A stretch of DNA of 64,000 nucleotides from Doryteuthis pealeii (GCA_023376005.1 CM042181.1:26372694-26436693); one strand, 5' to 3'. Numbered from the stretch's first letter, positions 34,436-45,919 are shown. Translations and numbers: made by a program. The notes: generated by a model from the sequence alone, not told the origin.

Positions 34436-34632
34436 TATTGTTAAAATGAATATATTCTATATCATTTTCATACCTAATATTGAACAATATTTTGATTTAT
34501 AAAATATATTTCGATTTATAAAAAAATAATATCAAAATCAATAAAAACATGCTCTGACGAGGAATTTTTATAAATCGAAATATTGTTCAATATTAGCAAT
34601 GAAAATTATATAAAAATATATTCATTTTAACA
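34436..34632. mobile_element. Fold-back repeat containing a hammerhead motif
   Basis: Arms gttaaaatgaatatattcta and the complementary stretch near 34.6 kb pair over about 55 bases. TA tracts lie on both sides (34369-34418 and 34701-34722). Confidence 0.65.
34550..34598 (+). ncRNA. Hammerhead ribozyme candidate (34.55 kb)
   Basis: Stem I UGCU (34550-53) with AGCA (34595-98); CUGACGA at 34554-60; stem II closes with G61-C76 and GU, then UUU/AAA after a two-base bulge; GAAA at 34577-80; stem III AUAUU (34580-84) with AAUAU (34589-93) and tetraloop GUUC; U94 at the cleavage position. All invariant hammerhead positions are satisfied, including the 10.1 G and 11.1 C pair. Confidence 0.65.
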
Positions 34633-34723
34633 ACATTGTGTGTTTTCATACACTTTTATCTATACATTTACCGTCGGATTCATTTCCTTACTTTTAACTC
34701 ATATATATATATATACATATATA

Positions 34724-35366
34724 TCTTATTATAATGGAGATTGTGTGTTTTTCTGTCTGTAACCGAAACTATATTCCTACTCAAGTCACAATTCTCTTAG
34801 TTATTGACATCATATTCTCCATAATTTTATTTTTATTTAAACCTCAATTATTGATAAAATTGTTTTACAACATTAAGACTGTTGACCATATCTACATACG
34901 CAGAACATTCAATTGTATTTATATATACAACAAAATAGCAGATGATAGTGTGAATTGGAAGGCTGATTTGCATATTGATCTTAAAAATTTGATTCTAATA
35001 AATATATGCTTAGTATTATTGATTTCTAATTGTTTGGTCTTATCTTTTTGAATATGAGCAAAAATCTCGGGGACAAACCTTAAAAGAAATCCATTAACAA
35101 GAAGAAATAACTAATATTATATTCTTTACTTCCTATTTTAACTAGATAGTTAACTTAGGAAAATTTACCCATGAAAGAGGGGAGTAATGGAAAATGATGG
35201 AAGAGTTAGTTTCAAAGTTGTTCTATTTTTCAATCATACCCCCTCTGTTCCAAATATTTTTATCTGCATTCTTATTCAGTTTCATTAGCCTTTCTAATTT
35301 AATATGATATTTTATTATAAAATTTAACTAAAATACTTGCACCCGGAGGGTGCATATATTTGCTAG
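34724..35366 (+). mobile_element. Helitron-A, complete non-autonomous copy
   Basis: 643 bases; a before tcttattataatggagattg, then gcacccggagggtgc hairpin, atatatttgctag and t. Longer than its minus-strand relatives at 9.7 and 11.95 kb. Confidence 0.87.
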
Positions 35367-35420
35367 TATATGTAATATAGTTGACAACTCGTATCACCAA
35401 ACATAGACAAAAGTCAAAAC

Positions 35421-35421
<1 letters not shown>

Positions 35422-35460
<39 letters not shown>

Positions 35461-35606
35461 GACAACTCATATCACCAAACATTTTGACCGTTTGATGATT
35501 GCAAGTACCCATGAAACTAGTTACGGAATATAATATCCATAATATTGCATATATATTTAATACATTTGTCAACTCATATCACCATACATAGACAAAATGT
35601 CAAAAC

Positions 35607-35662
<56 letters not shown>
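35422..35662. repeat. Tandem unit with (TA)n expansions
   Basis: A unit ttgacaactcatatcaccaa plus acatagacaaaa and a TA tract occurs two to three times (from about 35.37 kb). Confidence 0.8.
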
Positions 35663-35668
<6 letters not shown>

Positions 35669-35697
35669 AAGGAAATTAGATTCTAGATATTTCTCAC

Positions 35698-35820
35698 CTG
35701 GAAGAAATTTTTAGGTTCATTATGCAACTTGTCTCGTAGATATATCATTCCTGTGTCACGGATGATGTAAAAATACTTGATATCATTCGAGGCACCAAAA
35801 AGACTGTAGGTAACTTTGTC
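35698..35820 (-). CDS. Cadherin exon 10b (EC repeat 10, second half)
   Basis: Forty-one codons. DKVTYSLFG then KYFYIIRDTG, even-type. A long (TA)n tract sits about 36 bases beyond the gtgag donor. Confidence 0.92.
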
Positions 35821-35939
35821 CTGCAACGAAAAGAAAGAGAAAGAAGTTTAGCGATTATAATACTAGGATATTGTTTACGGCAGCTAATCGATATTCGATG
35901 ATGAATCAATAATCTTGAGTTGTAACTCAGATTCTCAAA

Positions 35940-36150
35940 GATACGTGGTTCAAAGTTAACTGACCTGAAAAAATGTAGAAGTTTTTAAATGAGATAACTG
36001 GTGTATTATATCTTTTATTCATTAATATATAAACACTGAAAATTTCATTAAACTCGGTTAATTCCCTGATTTTTGGTATTTTTCGTTCGGTGAGGTAACT
36101 AACATACAATGGTGGAATTTATGTCCGTTAAATTCGATTTAATCGCAGCA
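35940..36150 (+). repeat. Dispersed repeat related to the end of the 41.5 kb transposon
   Basis: actgaaaatttcattaaact and ccctgatttttggta match 41.48-41.52 kb. A trailing piece caatggtggaatttatgtcc recurs at 44.82 kb. Confidence 0.55.
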
Positions 36151-36289
36151 AGGATATCTGGCATTACTGATGCCAAATTACAGGTACTATCAAACTCCTA
36201 AAATCTTCAGGACTGGAGCCTCACCATCATATTCATAGCACAGTAAAGAAGGATACTTTACTTGACTAAAAATGGCTTCTGGTTTCGCC

Positions 36290-36475
36290 ATGTGGTCAGA
36301 ATATAATTTGACGAATGGACAGTTATTTCCGGTCTTCCAAGCTGGTAACATATTGTACTTTGTGTATCAGTTTCAGCCTATTTAGTATAGGCGATTACTT
36401 TACTCTAACACCGACGGTGTCCTGTGACGGATGGATCTTAGTCATTTTGGTATGTTTATAATTTTCCATAAGCTG
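36290..36475 (+). repeat. Repeat R10, copy 1
   Basis: About 185 bases (gacagttatttccggtcttc to gatggatcttagtcattttg) shared at high identity with 37.62-37.79 kb; 1.3 kb apart in direct orientation. Confidence 0.75.
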
Positions 36476-36661
36476 TTTCTTTTCTACTATAACCAGAATT
36501 TTTTTTTGCAAATTGTATTGTTAAATTTCCAATTAGGCCTAAGTTTCTTAGGATTTTACTTAGAGACCGGCCTATAAAACCTCTGTATCATAACAATTAA
36601 AAATCCCGCATAATAACATGACTTTCTATAAGAATATAAAATAAGAAAATATTTCACTTAC

Positions 36662-36844
36662 TCTGTCGTTGTCTGTAGCGCTAACGGTGAGGACAGGTTT
36701 CAATAGATCGTGATATTCATTGATGTTGGTCTGATAGAGGAATTCACTGAAACTTGGAGCATTAGAATTGCGAATGATTCTGAAAAAGACGGTAAGATCG
36801 GCTCTGTTGTTTGGGAAGTTTGTATCGTAAGCCTGGATTTTCAG
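36662..36844 (-). CDS. Cadherin exon 10a (EC repeat 10, first half)
   Basis: Sixty-one codons. LKIQAYDTNFPNNRA is typical even-type; linker IIRNSNAPSF; acidic NEYHD; ends ATDNDR with DxD. Confidence 0.93.
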
Positions 36845-37271
36845 CTGAAAAATAAGTTATAAATAATGAAAATCTATTGTGGAAAAAACTACAGCGTTGT
36901 ATGTTATACAATTTTTTGGATATAATTATTCAGACTCTTATCTTTATAGAAAAAAAGTAAAAAAGTTTTCAGACGGTTCATTTTTTTTATCTCATAAAAT
37001 AAAATTAGGTAGACCTGTAAAAATATTTCCCCTAATATATTTTAGGAAAAAACTATTTCAGATATATTTACATCCAAAGGTAAATAGTTATAGAAATTTT
37101 CGTGAAAATCAGACAATTAATTGATTTTTCATAGAATTAAAAAAAACTCTGATCGTAACTTCTTTTTATCTACGTTAAATTTCATTTGATTTAACAGTGC
37201 AAACATTTACTGTTGAATAATGATGATGATGATTACAGTAAATTCTGGATTTGATTTGTTAGTCAACTTAC

Positions 37272-37391
37272 CAAGAATGAGTCAGGGATGACTTTCAAAG
37301 AGGAAGTGAGGGTGATACTTCCGGTATCCTTGTCAACACGGCACAAGAGAAGAGCAACAGGACCTCCAATGGCAACGTATTCTATCTTGCC
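37272..37391 (-). CDS. Cadherin exon 9b (EC repeat 9, second half)
   Basis: Forty codons. GKIEYVAIGG then LLLCRVDKDTG; the usual FF pair is replaced by LL and a cysteine is present. Otherwise odd-type. Confidence 0.9.
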
Positions 37392-37609
37392 CTGTATTCA
37401 AAGTGAATAAGACAAAAACAAGAGAGGAAGTAAAATACATGAAATTAGGTTTGATAAATAAAAGTCCACTTTTTAAAATTAAAATCATCAAAGTGTTACA
37501 TAATTAGTAGGCAACCCACGAATTATGTATTGTAATGAAGTAAAATTTAAATAACGGTATTCATAAATGGAAAATTACCATTGAATCCTAGAATGACCGT
37601 TTTGGTTTC

Positions 37610-37795
37610 ATCCTGTGGTCAGAATATGATTTGAACAATGGACAGTTATTTCCGGTCTTCCAAGCTGGTAACATATTGTACGTTTGTGTATCAGTTTTAG
37701 CCTATTTAGCATAGGCGAATATTTTACTCTAACACCGACGGTGTCCTGTGACGGATGGATCTTAGCCATTTTGGTATGTTTATAATTTGACAGCA
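37610..37795 (+). repeat. Repeat R10, copy 2
   Basis: Direct repeat of 36.29 kb with a few substitutions. Continues into unrelated sequence that ends near an aataaag at 37.98 kb. Confidence 0.75.
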
Positions 37796-37799
37796 GTTA

Positions 37800-38960
37800 A
37801 CCTTTACTGACATAGTCGGTGATTTCTCATTGGCTATAGATAAACCGTGTGAAGGGAATGGAGTTAGAGTTGGCAGAATTTGGCGGGTTATCGATGGGGG
37901 CAGACGTAATGGTTGTATGTCCCCAAGTAAGCCATTTTTTCATCGCGGCTGTTGAACCCTTTTGGGCTTTCGGGTTTAATAAAGATGTCTAAGAAAAAAG
38001 AAACCAAGTTTTGCGTTTATAATTACAACAGAACAAAATTATGTACTGTAGTGTTGTAAATTTTAAATAACAGTAGTCATCATAGGTCGGAAAGTAAACA
38101 CGTTTTGTTACTCATTATTACTTGCTGTCCATCGTATCCGATGATAACATCCTGCTAATCTGCTTTCTCTATTTGATTCAACTTCCATTTGGCGTCTTGC
38201 CAACTGCAAATCCTCTTTGTTGTTTTTGTTCCTGAGTTTGGTCTACCGATTCCACGTGATCTCTTGTCAGAAATTCCATGGGAATTATCTTCCCCTGACA
38301 CTAGGGGGACAAATCGCCAATGGGATATTGGCGCCAGAATCAAAACCCCGGGACTTGTCTGTGGGCCCTCGTCCGGGACGGACGTACTTATCAACAAACT
38401 TTCTAAGGCTTTATTTCAGCAAACTGTCACTGGCTGTTATAATAGCATACTGAGAACTGAATAATCTACTTGAACAGGGTCCACATAACCAGCTCACTTC
38501 TAAGGCATTATACTAGCAAACGTTATCTCAGGCTGGTATAATAGCATACTGACTGAAGAACGAGAAACGACCTGAGAAGCTTCTTAGAGCCATTTTCCTA
38601 TCAACGACAGAACACCTTTATCACCACGACACCAAGAACTCTCCTTAAACAGATAAGTCATGGTCGCGAATTCCATTTAATTTGCAAACCCTTTTTGTTG
38701 TTAAACCCTTTTTGTTAAACCTTGTGATTTTTGTGAACCCTTGTAAATTTTGTAATACAAGTGTCTGCATTTTACTTTTGTGTTTGTTCTTCTTTGTCCG
38801 ACAATTTTGCCAACAACTACGGGGAAATAAAAGCCCCTTCGAATACCGTAAATACTTTTACTCTATCTCAGTTGAGAGCACATAATCTGTTTTGTCAGTC
38901 TGTCATCCCCAAGTCTATTTCAGTTGCTAGTGGTATTAGTGAAATAGATCACTAATTAGG
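37800..38960. other. Intronic sequence, unrecognised
   Basis: Short frames exist but none resembles a known protein or continues across the region; ctggctgttataatagcatactgag recurs once 120 bases later. Confidence 0.4.
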
Positions 38961-38963
38961 ACT

Positions 38964-39161
38964 ATGATTAGAGCGGCCTGGCGCCTTAACGTTAAGCAAT
39001 GCACAGAGAGTGGTGAGACAGAGAGGAGAGTAGCCTCTACAGAAAAGGGAACCAGAAAGAGAGAGAAAAGCCAGCAGCCTCAGAAAGCACCACAGTTTGT
39101 GTGCATTCAGTACACCAAAGACTGTCACTCAAGAATTAGCCTGCAGAGTCACTTACGCTGA
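38964..39161 (+). pseudogene. Non-LTR retrotransposon ORF2 C-terminus with finger remnant
   Basis: AAWRLNVKQCTESGETERRV, KREKSQQPQKAPQFVCIQ and YTKDCHSRISLQSHLR before a stop. This is the C-terminal C-x-x-C...H type finger seen in CR1-like ORF2 proteins; the second cysteine of the first pair is Tyr. It is the last part of the reading frame only. Confidence 0.78.
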
Positions 39162-39371
39162 TGCAGATAAAATTTGTATTTTTTATTTCTTTTTTATTTT
39201 GGACACTACACCATCGTTTTTAGTGGACGGAAAGGATCCAATAAGTTTATAAACTATTAGTCTATATTCTCTTTTGTAAATAGTTTCTAAAATAATACTT
39301 AAATCATTTGAAATTGCTCAGGATCTAAAGTGGTGAAATTGTGCAAAAAGTTATGAAGAATTATTTGTTAC

Positions 39372-39557
39372 CTTCAAATCTGCGTCGTTGGCAGTGACAC
39401 TTAATAACTGGCTTCCAATTGGTGTGCTCTCCATGATGTCTCTAGTCAAACTTGCCGAGGAGAACTGTGGTTTAAATTGATCTTTAACGATGGTAATTTC
39501 AACAGTGGCCGTTGAACTTTTCGGAGGAACACCTTTGTCAGTCGCTTGAACTTTGAA
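39372..39557 (-). CDS. Cadherin exon 9a (EC repeat 9, first half)
   Basis: Sixty-two codons. FKVQATDKGVPPKSS is the closest match in the window to the canonical A-x-D-x-G-x-P motif; linker VKDQFKPQF; acidic MESTP kept; ends ANDADLK with DxD. Confidence 0.93.
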
Positions 39558-39679
39558 CTGTTAGAAAGAAAAAACACACAAAAAAAAAACAAGGTAATTT
39601 AATCAACTGATTAAAAGTCTAGGAACTGATTAAATAAGTAAACCATTAACAGTTTGCTACACAACAAATAAAAGGCCAT

Positions 39680-39680
39680 G

Positions 39681-39726
<46 letters not shown>
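39680..39726. repeat. (TA)n microsatellite
   Basis: TA tract flanking the second R6 copy. Confidence 0.95.
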
Positions 39727-39728
<2 letters not shown>

Positions 39729-40181
39729 AAAATGGAAATGAACCCGACGATATGTTGAAAGGAAAAATAAATAAAGAAAAGAAAATGTTGAATGGATAAT
39801 AAAGATTTACAAACACGTGTTTCGGCCAGGAGTTTGTTCATGTACACATATATTCTATTTATTATTATTTTAAATATAAAATAAAATAATAATAATGGAA
39901 AATTATAATAATACTAATATAAAATAATAATAATAATGATAATAATATGATATAAAATGATAATGATAATAATAATATAATATAAAATGATAATAATAAT
40001 AATAATAATATAATATAAAATGATAATAATAATAATAATAATAATATAATATAAAATGATAATGATAATAGAAAATTAGAAAATCTTTAAGCATTCAAAG
40101 AATAACGGACTTCATCAGAGTAAAATGTAAATCTATTTTATCTATTCAACAATTTCTTTCCTTTATTTATTTTTCCTTTCA

Positions 40182-40185
<4 letters not shown>
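39727..40185 (-). repeat. Repeat R6, expanded copy with hammerhead halves
   Basis: Shares ttgaaaatggaaatg, gacgatatgttgaaagg and cacgtgtttcggccaggagt with 16.5 kb. The stem II region is blown up by about 170 bases of AAT/GAT repeats. CUGAUGA lies near 40.11 kb and GAAAC near 39.82 kb (minus strand). A (CA)n(TA)n tract closes it. Confidence 0.65.
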
Positions 40186-40225
<40 letters not shown>

Positions 40226-40546
40226 GGTATAAAGATAATAAATAATTTTCTTCTGAATATATCAGAAATTTAGTTGTAGTGGAACATCATAAAATGAAAA
40301 GATATAAAGTGTTATTTATTATTAAATACTACTGAATTGCATTTCTATATCCTAAAATAAAATTATATATATACATGAGTGGGTGTTGGTGTGGGAGTAT
40401 GTGTTTGTGTGTGTGGGTGTGTGTGAAAAGTGGATCCAACGGAAGAAAATTAAATATTTCAAGAGCAGGAAGGTCCTCAAAATGGTTTGAAATTTAAAAA
40501 ATTTATAAACAATCAAAATCTCATAATGCTGGTGATGAGGCAACTA

Positions 40547-41589
40547 GGGACTGGCAAAAAAATCGGATACTACGAGTTTTAAAAGCGAATTAAGAATAAT
40601 TAAATCTATTATTTAAGGTTAAACTTTGTCTAAACCGATAAGTAGTAGCATAATAACCATCATTAAAAAAAGAAAAATATAATTACATATGCAGTTTATT
40701 TTTAAAAGATTTAAAACTATTTGTTTTAGTCAATTTCGACGCGATCGCCATATTGGCTGTTTTTCAATAGTTTTAGGCGCTTATTTACAATTTTAACATA
40801 ACATTTGGGATGGAAAATTTTTTTTACCAAAAATCAGGTAATTATCCGATTTTAATGAAATTTTCAGTATTGATTTAACAATTAATGAATTTTATAATGC
40901 ATCAGTTATTTTATTTCAAAACTTTAATTTAGTATTTTTGCTATGAAAAATTAATATATAAAATTCATTTAAAATATGAAAATCCTGATGTTAAGTTTGA
41001 AATGTTATATTTTTAGATTCTAAAAATAAATATCTACTTAATGCAAACCTTATTTTAGGCGCCAAAAGTAATAAGTTTTGAAGAAAAACTCGATTGAAAA
41101 TGTTTAAAGCAGAAAAAACATCGATGTATAATTTTTTCTTTTATAAAATAATAGCCAATTAAATAATTATTGAAATGAGTAAAAAAGAAATCTCCAAAAA
41201 ATTAATTATTTATATTTTTTTTTCATTTTATTTTTCGATTTTCGGTACTTATTTTCTCATAGAAGCGCAACCGTAAAAAATTTTGTTTGTTTCTATTCAT
41301 AAGTTCGGTCTTTTATCTCATTATTTATACTGTAATTAGTATCGAAAATGATCAACTTGCAAAACATTTTACGCCCCCAACATAAGGGGGGTCAAAATTA
41401 AGTGACCTGAAAAAAATGAGAAAGTTTTAAATAAAATAAATAATGCATTATAAAGATCATTCATTGATACATAAACACTGAAAATTTCATTAAAATCCGA
41501 TACTTTCCTGATTTTTGGTAAATTATTTTCTGTAGGGGGGCTAAAGTCATTTTGTCAAAAATGCATTTTAGGCTCAGTTTGCCAGTCCC
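40547..41589. mobile_element. TIR DNA transposon, non-autonomous, TA target site
   Basis: Starts gggactggcaaa and ends with its exact complement tttgccagtccc; TA flanks both ends. 1043 bases, very AT-rich, no transposase frame. The superfamily cannot be set from the ends alone. Confidence 0.75.
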
Positions 41590-41649
41590 TATAGTAAACA
41601 TAGAACTTTATGTTCTTATGACGTAGTAATGAAAGGAATTTCGTCTTAC

Positions 41650-41781
41650 TTGGTAAATATTTTTTGTCGCTGTGCTTAAGTCGTTAGCATAGATTTCACC
41701 ATTGTCGCTTCTGATATAAAAGATATTGGCAGCTTCTTGACCCTGAGCATCATTCACAATCGTGTAGAATAAATTGCTACC
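41650..41781 (-). CDS. Cadherin exon 8b (EC repeat 8, second half)
   Basis: Forty-four codons. GSNLFYTIVNDAQGQEAANI then FYIRSDNG. The N-terminal strand is slightly shifted compared with other even-type b exons. A TIR transposon ends 61 bases from its donor. Confidence 0.9.
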
Positions 41782-41917
41782 CTGTGGAAAAAAATAAAAA
41801 TAGAAAGTTACCATATATTTTTCATAAAAACAGTAACAACAACGAGCAAAACTAAAATCATTCTATACTATAATTATTGAGGTGTATACGTTTCATGTAA
41901 CACTCTTCTACATCTCT

Positions 41918-42352
41918 AAATGATGACGTAATCAAAATAGATTTCAATCTACTGATGATGTAGTAAAAATAGAATTCAATCTTCCGATGACGTAATAACA
42001 TAGAATTTTATCTTCAGGTGACGTAATAAAATTTTATGTTCTGATGACGTAATAAAATAGAATTTTGTGTTCCGATGACGTAGTGAAAACAGAATATTAT
42101 GTATTGGTGACGTAATAAAAACCGAATTTTTGTATTGGTGACGTAATAAAAACCGAATTTTTGTATCGGTGACGTAATAAAAACAGAATTTTTGTGCCGG
42201 TGACGTAATAAAAACAGAATCTTATGTGCCGGTGACGTAATAAAAACAGAATCTTATGTGCCGGTGACGTAATAAAAACAGAATTTTATGTTCCGATGAG
42301 GTAATAAAAAACTGAATTTTATATTCCGGTGACGTAATAAAGATATAATTTA
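41918..42352. repeat. Minisatellite of about 32 bases with TGACGTAA in most units
   Basis: About fourteen units of the form ccggtgacgtaataaaaaca plus gaattttatg. Eleven carry TGACGTAA, one TGACGTAG. Units at the right are the most alike. Confidence 0.9.
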
Positions 42353-42543
42353 ATGTTATATTATTCTACGGTAATGTTCTGGAAATTGAGTAAATTTGAA
42401 CATTTCATTACTCAGGTCCCAAAAGCAAAGTTTAACAGATTGAAAAGTTTTAAAAGACTTTACCATTTCCTTTGGACATAAACAATTGAGAATTAACAGA
42501 TATTGCACAGAAATAAGTCAACATTTTGTTAGATAATACTTAC

Positions 42544-42726
42544 CGATTCCAAATCTGTGGCTGTCACTTGCATAATGGGTTTTCCCTCTGTTTTGCCTTG
42601 GAATATGGTTACTCGATAAAAGTTCGTTTGGAATAAAGGACTCGATGGATTTCTATCGACATTTATTGTCAGCAATGCCCTTGCCTTTTGGGTTGGATTC
42701 ACATGTTCATAAGTAACCACTTGAAT
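42544..42726 (-). CDS. Cadherin exon 8a (EC repeat 8, first half)
   Basis: Sixty-one codons. IQVVTYEHVNP (even-type), linker VDRNPSSPLF, no acidic PE position (IFQGKTE), ends ATDLES with one acidic residue of DxD kept. The array of TGACGTAA-bearing units lies in the next intron. Confidence 0.92.
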
Positions 42727-42729
42727 CTA

Positions 42730-43380
42730 TCAAAGAAAATTAACAGTGTAAAATAGCACGCCGAGTCTGTAAGTTAAAGTGGTGGATTCCAGCACGCCTT
42801 ATATCGCCAAAATATTCCAAAAAATATATAGATATTCAAAATGACCAGTCTCTTCCGTTGTCGAAGAAGAGAGAGTGGCGCAATATCCATTTAGATTATT
42901 GGATTCGTTATATTAATTTTGGTTTTGTTACTATTTTTGTTTCCATCCTTTGGCTTCAAGCAAGAGCGTTGTCCAGCAGAGATCACTTATATTAAGCAAA
43001 GCGCGATCCTTTCATGCATTTAGTACATATTAAACTATTAAACTTGAACAATAACCACTTAAATCTGTCATTTAATAAGAAAATTAACAGTAAATTAAAA
43101 AACAAACAACAAAACACCTTATTTCCCACCATTGACAATATCATACGAATTTCCTTAAAGCAAACGTTTGGTTAACCGTAAAAAAACTGACACTAACTAT
43201 TGCCCGGTATTTTCCTCCACCCCTGATTTTCAATTACCCTAACCGCACCGCTTTGAACCGCGGCCTTGTTGACACTTACCCTTTTTTTCCTCATACTTCC
43301 CCACATCTTTCGACGCATCCGTCCCATCCTCTTATCCCCACTCCCATTACCTTTTTCAATATATAAACAGATCATAGTCT
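42730..43380. other. Intronic sequence, unrecognised
   Basis: No feature recognised until the R7 copy at 43.38 kb. Confidence 0.45.
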
Positions 43381-43384
43381 CATT

Positions 43385-43490
43385 GCCTCAAATAAATCTT
43401 CTGACGAAGCTCGTGTACACACCGAGACGAAATATCAATTAAATGAAGTTGTTTTGTGTTTCATCCGTTTTTCCTCAATTTTAATCACAT
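43385..43490 (+). repeat. Repeat R7, second copy with hammerhead-like core
   Basis: CTGACGA at 43401-43407, stem CTCG/CGAG, GAAA at 43429-43432, AU/AU stem III with loop AUCA and U17. Stem I pairs only two bases, and the 10.1-11.1 region is mismatched. Confidence 0.4.
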
Positions 43491-43794
43491 TACCATAACT
43501 AGATTAAAAGCCACCCGATCGGACAGAAATTTAACTAATTTATGCTAAAGCCTCATGATTGAGTCTTTGACCCAACAATAACTTCATACATTGAGTACAT
43601 ATTAAATTCTATCAAACTTGAACAATATTTTCAAACCATTAACAATTAGCTAGTTTGATTACAATCTAGTCCTCTGTTGTCAGCGATTTCTTTTTGCGAG
43701 ACATACTGCTGTTGGCAACAATAAACTAGAGAAAAACTCAAAATTGATCGCTGCATTAAAGTATTGCATCAATATTTAAGCTTACCTTTTAAAA

Positions 43795-43990
43795 GTTCAA
43801 CGATAATTCTTCCTAGACTGGATGCGGTACCAAGGTTAAAGAGCCCAATCGGCCCTACTATTTACCCATAGATGGAGTTAGGATAATTGTATTCATACAT
43901 TTTCTAAGAGCATTTGCGCTATGTGAAATGAAAACAACCTCACCCAGGATTTGAACTCGGGTTATCGAGTCCATTTCCTACGACGGTGAC
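43795..43990 (-). mobile_element. tRNA-derived SINE (R5)
   Basis: Minus-orientation copy with ccaggatttgaactcggg (B box complement) and the shared body. Confidence 0.7.
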
Positions 43991-44002
43991 CCCAAACCCC
44001 AA

Positions 44003-44430
44003 GAACTTTGGTTCTGGTAGTCTGCATCAGTAATAGTATATATACAGGGTGACCGCCCCCCCAAAAAAAAACAACAGAATTTGGGTTCTGGTAGTATGCA
44101 TTAGTAATAGTATATGTACAGGGTGACCGCCCCCCCCCCAAAAAAAAACAGAACTTGGGTTCTGGTAGTATGCATTAGTAATAGTGTATATACAGGGTGA
44201 CACCACTCCCCCCAAAACAGATTTTGGGTTCTGGTAGTATGCATCAGTAATAGTATATGCACAGGGTGACCCCCCCCAAAAAAAACAAAAAACAAAACAG
44301 ATTTTAGGTTTTGCTAGTCTGCATCAGTAATAGTATATATACAGGGTGACCCCCCGCCCCCCTAAAAACAGAATTTGGGTTCTGGTAGTATGCATCAGTA
44401 ATAGTATATATACATGGTTACCAAAAAAAC
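44003..44430. repeat. Minisatellite of about 70-80 bases
   Basis: Six units built from tttgggttctggtagtatgc, atcagtaatagtatatatac, agggtgac and a run of C then A of variable length. Frames across it are by-products. Confidence 0.9.
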
Positions 44431-44454
44431 AAAAAGAAAACACTATATATATTC

Positions 44455-44730
44455 ACCAAACCCTCCGTACGAGTAGGATGTGACACAAGGTCAAGCGGAG
44501 TTCAATAGGTTTGAATTCAGAGTTTTCCTTCTCATAAACCGGTTGCCTAACCAAGGTTAAAGAGCCCAGTTAGTCCTACTATTTATTCATAGCTGGAGGG
44601 AGAGTGGGATTCATACCTTTCCCAAAGGTATTAGCGCAAAGTGAAATGCAATTACCACATCCAGGATTTGAACTCGGGGCGACGAGTCCATTTCCCATGA
44701 CTTTAACCATTACACCACGCGCTTCCTAAC
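44455..44730 (-). mobile_element. tRNA-derived SINE (R5), longest copy
   Basis: Includes the extra tail acgagtaggatgtgacacaa plus the shared body and the tRNA-like end accattacaccacgcgc. Confidence 0.75.
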
Positions 44731-44859
44731 ACAATTTAGGTTCTTTCTTTTTTTTGGTCATCCTGTACCTAGCATCTCCATGAATCCAAAATATAGAATC
44801 TAAAACTTTTGACAGGATGACATACAATGGTGGAATTTAGGTCCGTTAAGTTCGATTTA

Positions 44860-45260
44860 ACCGGAAATTGTGTGTCTGCCTGTCTGTAACCGAAACTATA
44901 TCAGTACCCAAATCACAATTCCCTTAGTTATTTACGTCACATTCTCTATGATTTTATTTTTATTTAAACCTCAATTATCAATAAAATTGTTTGACATCAT
45001 TAATACTGTTGGCCTTATTTACATACTAATAACATACAATTTTATTTATATATATAAAAAATAGCAGTTTACAGTGTTAAAGGGAAGGATAATTTGCATA
45101 CTGTTGTTAAAATTTGATTTTAATAAATATATGTTTGGTATTATTGATTTCTAATTGTTTGGTTTTATCATAATACATATGAGCAACATCTCAGGGATAG
45201 ATCTTAAAAGAAATCCATTAATAAGAAGAAATAACTGTCATTTTATTCTTTACTTCCTAA
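44860..45260 (+). mobile_element. Helitron-A, older host copy (left part)
   Basis: Helitron-A sequence from gtgtctgcctgtctgtaacc to actttacttcctaa, interrupted at 45260 by a younger copy. Its continuation tttaactaaatagtcaa is at 45920-45938, after which homology stops. Confidence 0.78.
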
Positions 45261-45919
45261 TCTTATTATAATGGAGATTGTGTGTTTTTCTGTCTGTAAC
45301 CGAAACTATATTACTACTCAATTCACAGTTCGCTTAGTTATTTACATCACATTCTCCATAATTTTGTTTTTTATCTAAATCTCAATTATTAATAAAATTG
45401 TCTTACATTATTAATACTGTTAACTATGTCTACGTACTGATAACATGCAATTATATTTATATATACAACAAAATAGCGGTTTACAGTGTGAACGGGAAGA
45501 CTAATTTGCATATTAATATTAAAAAATCGAATTTAATAAATATATGCTTAGTATTATTGATTTCTAACTGTTTGGTTTTATTTTAATGAATATAAGCAAA
45601 AATCTCTTCAATGAATCTTAAATGAAATCCATTAACAAGATAAAATAACTGACATTTTATTCTTTACTTCCTCTTATAACTAAATACTTAAATTAGAAAA
45701 AATAACAATGAAAGACGAGAGTGATGGAAGAGTAAGTTTCAGTTGTTCCATTTTTTATTATACTCCCTCTGTTTCAAATCTTTTATTATACTCCCTCTGT
45801 TTCAAATCTTTTTATCTGTATTCTTATTTAGTTTCATTAGCCTTTCTAATTTAATACAATATTTTATTACATTGAAACTTAAATACTTGCACCCTACGGA
45901 GGGTGCATATATTTGCTAG
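45261..45919 (+). mobile_element. Helitron-A, complete copy nested in the previous one
   Basis: 659 bases from tcttattataatggagattg to gcatatatttgctag, inserted exactly between A and T of the host's ttcctaatttaac. No target duplication, as expected for Helitrons. Confidence 0.88.

Noticed and set aside
41918..42352. CRISPR array
   Set aside because: Regular units but no distinct conserved repeats with unique spacers; the whole unit is repeated, and the genome is clearly eukaryotic.
44003..44430. Terminator-like or coding array
   Set aside because: A minisatellite whose frames change with the length of the C and A runs.
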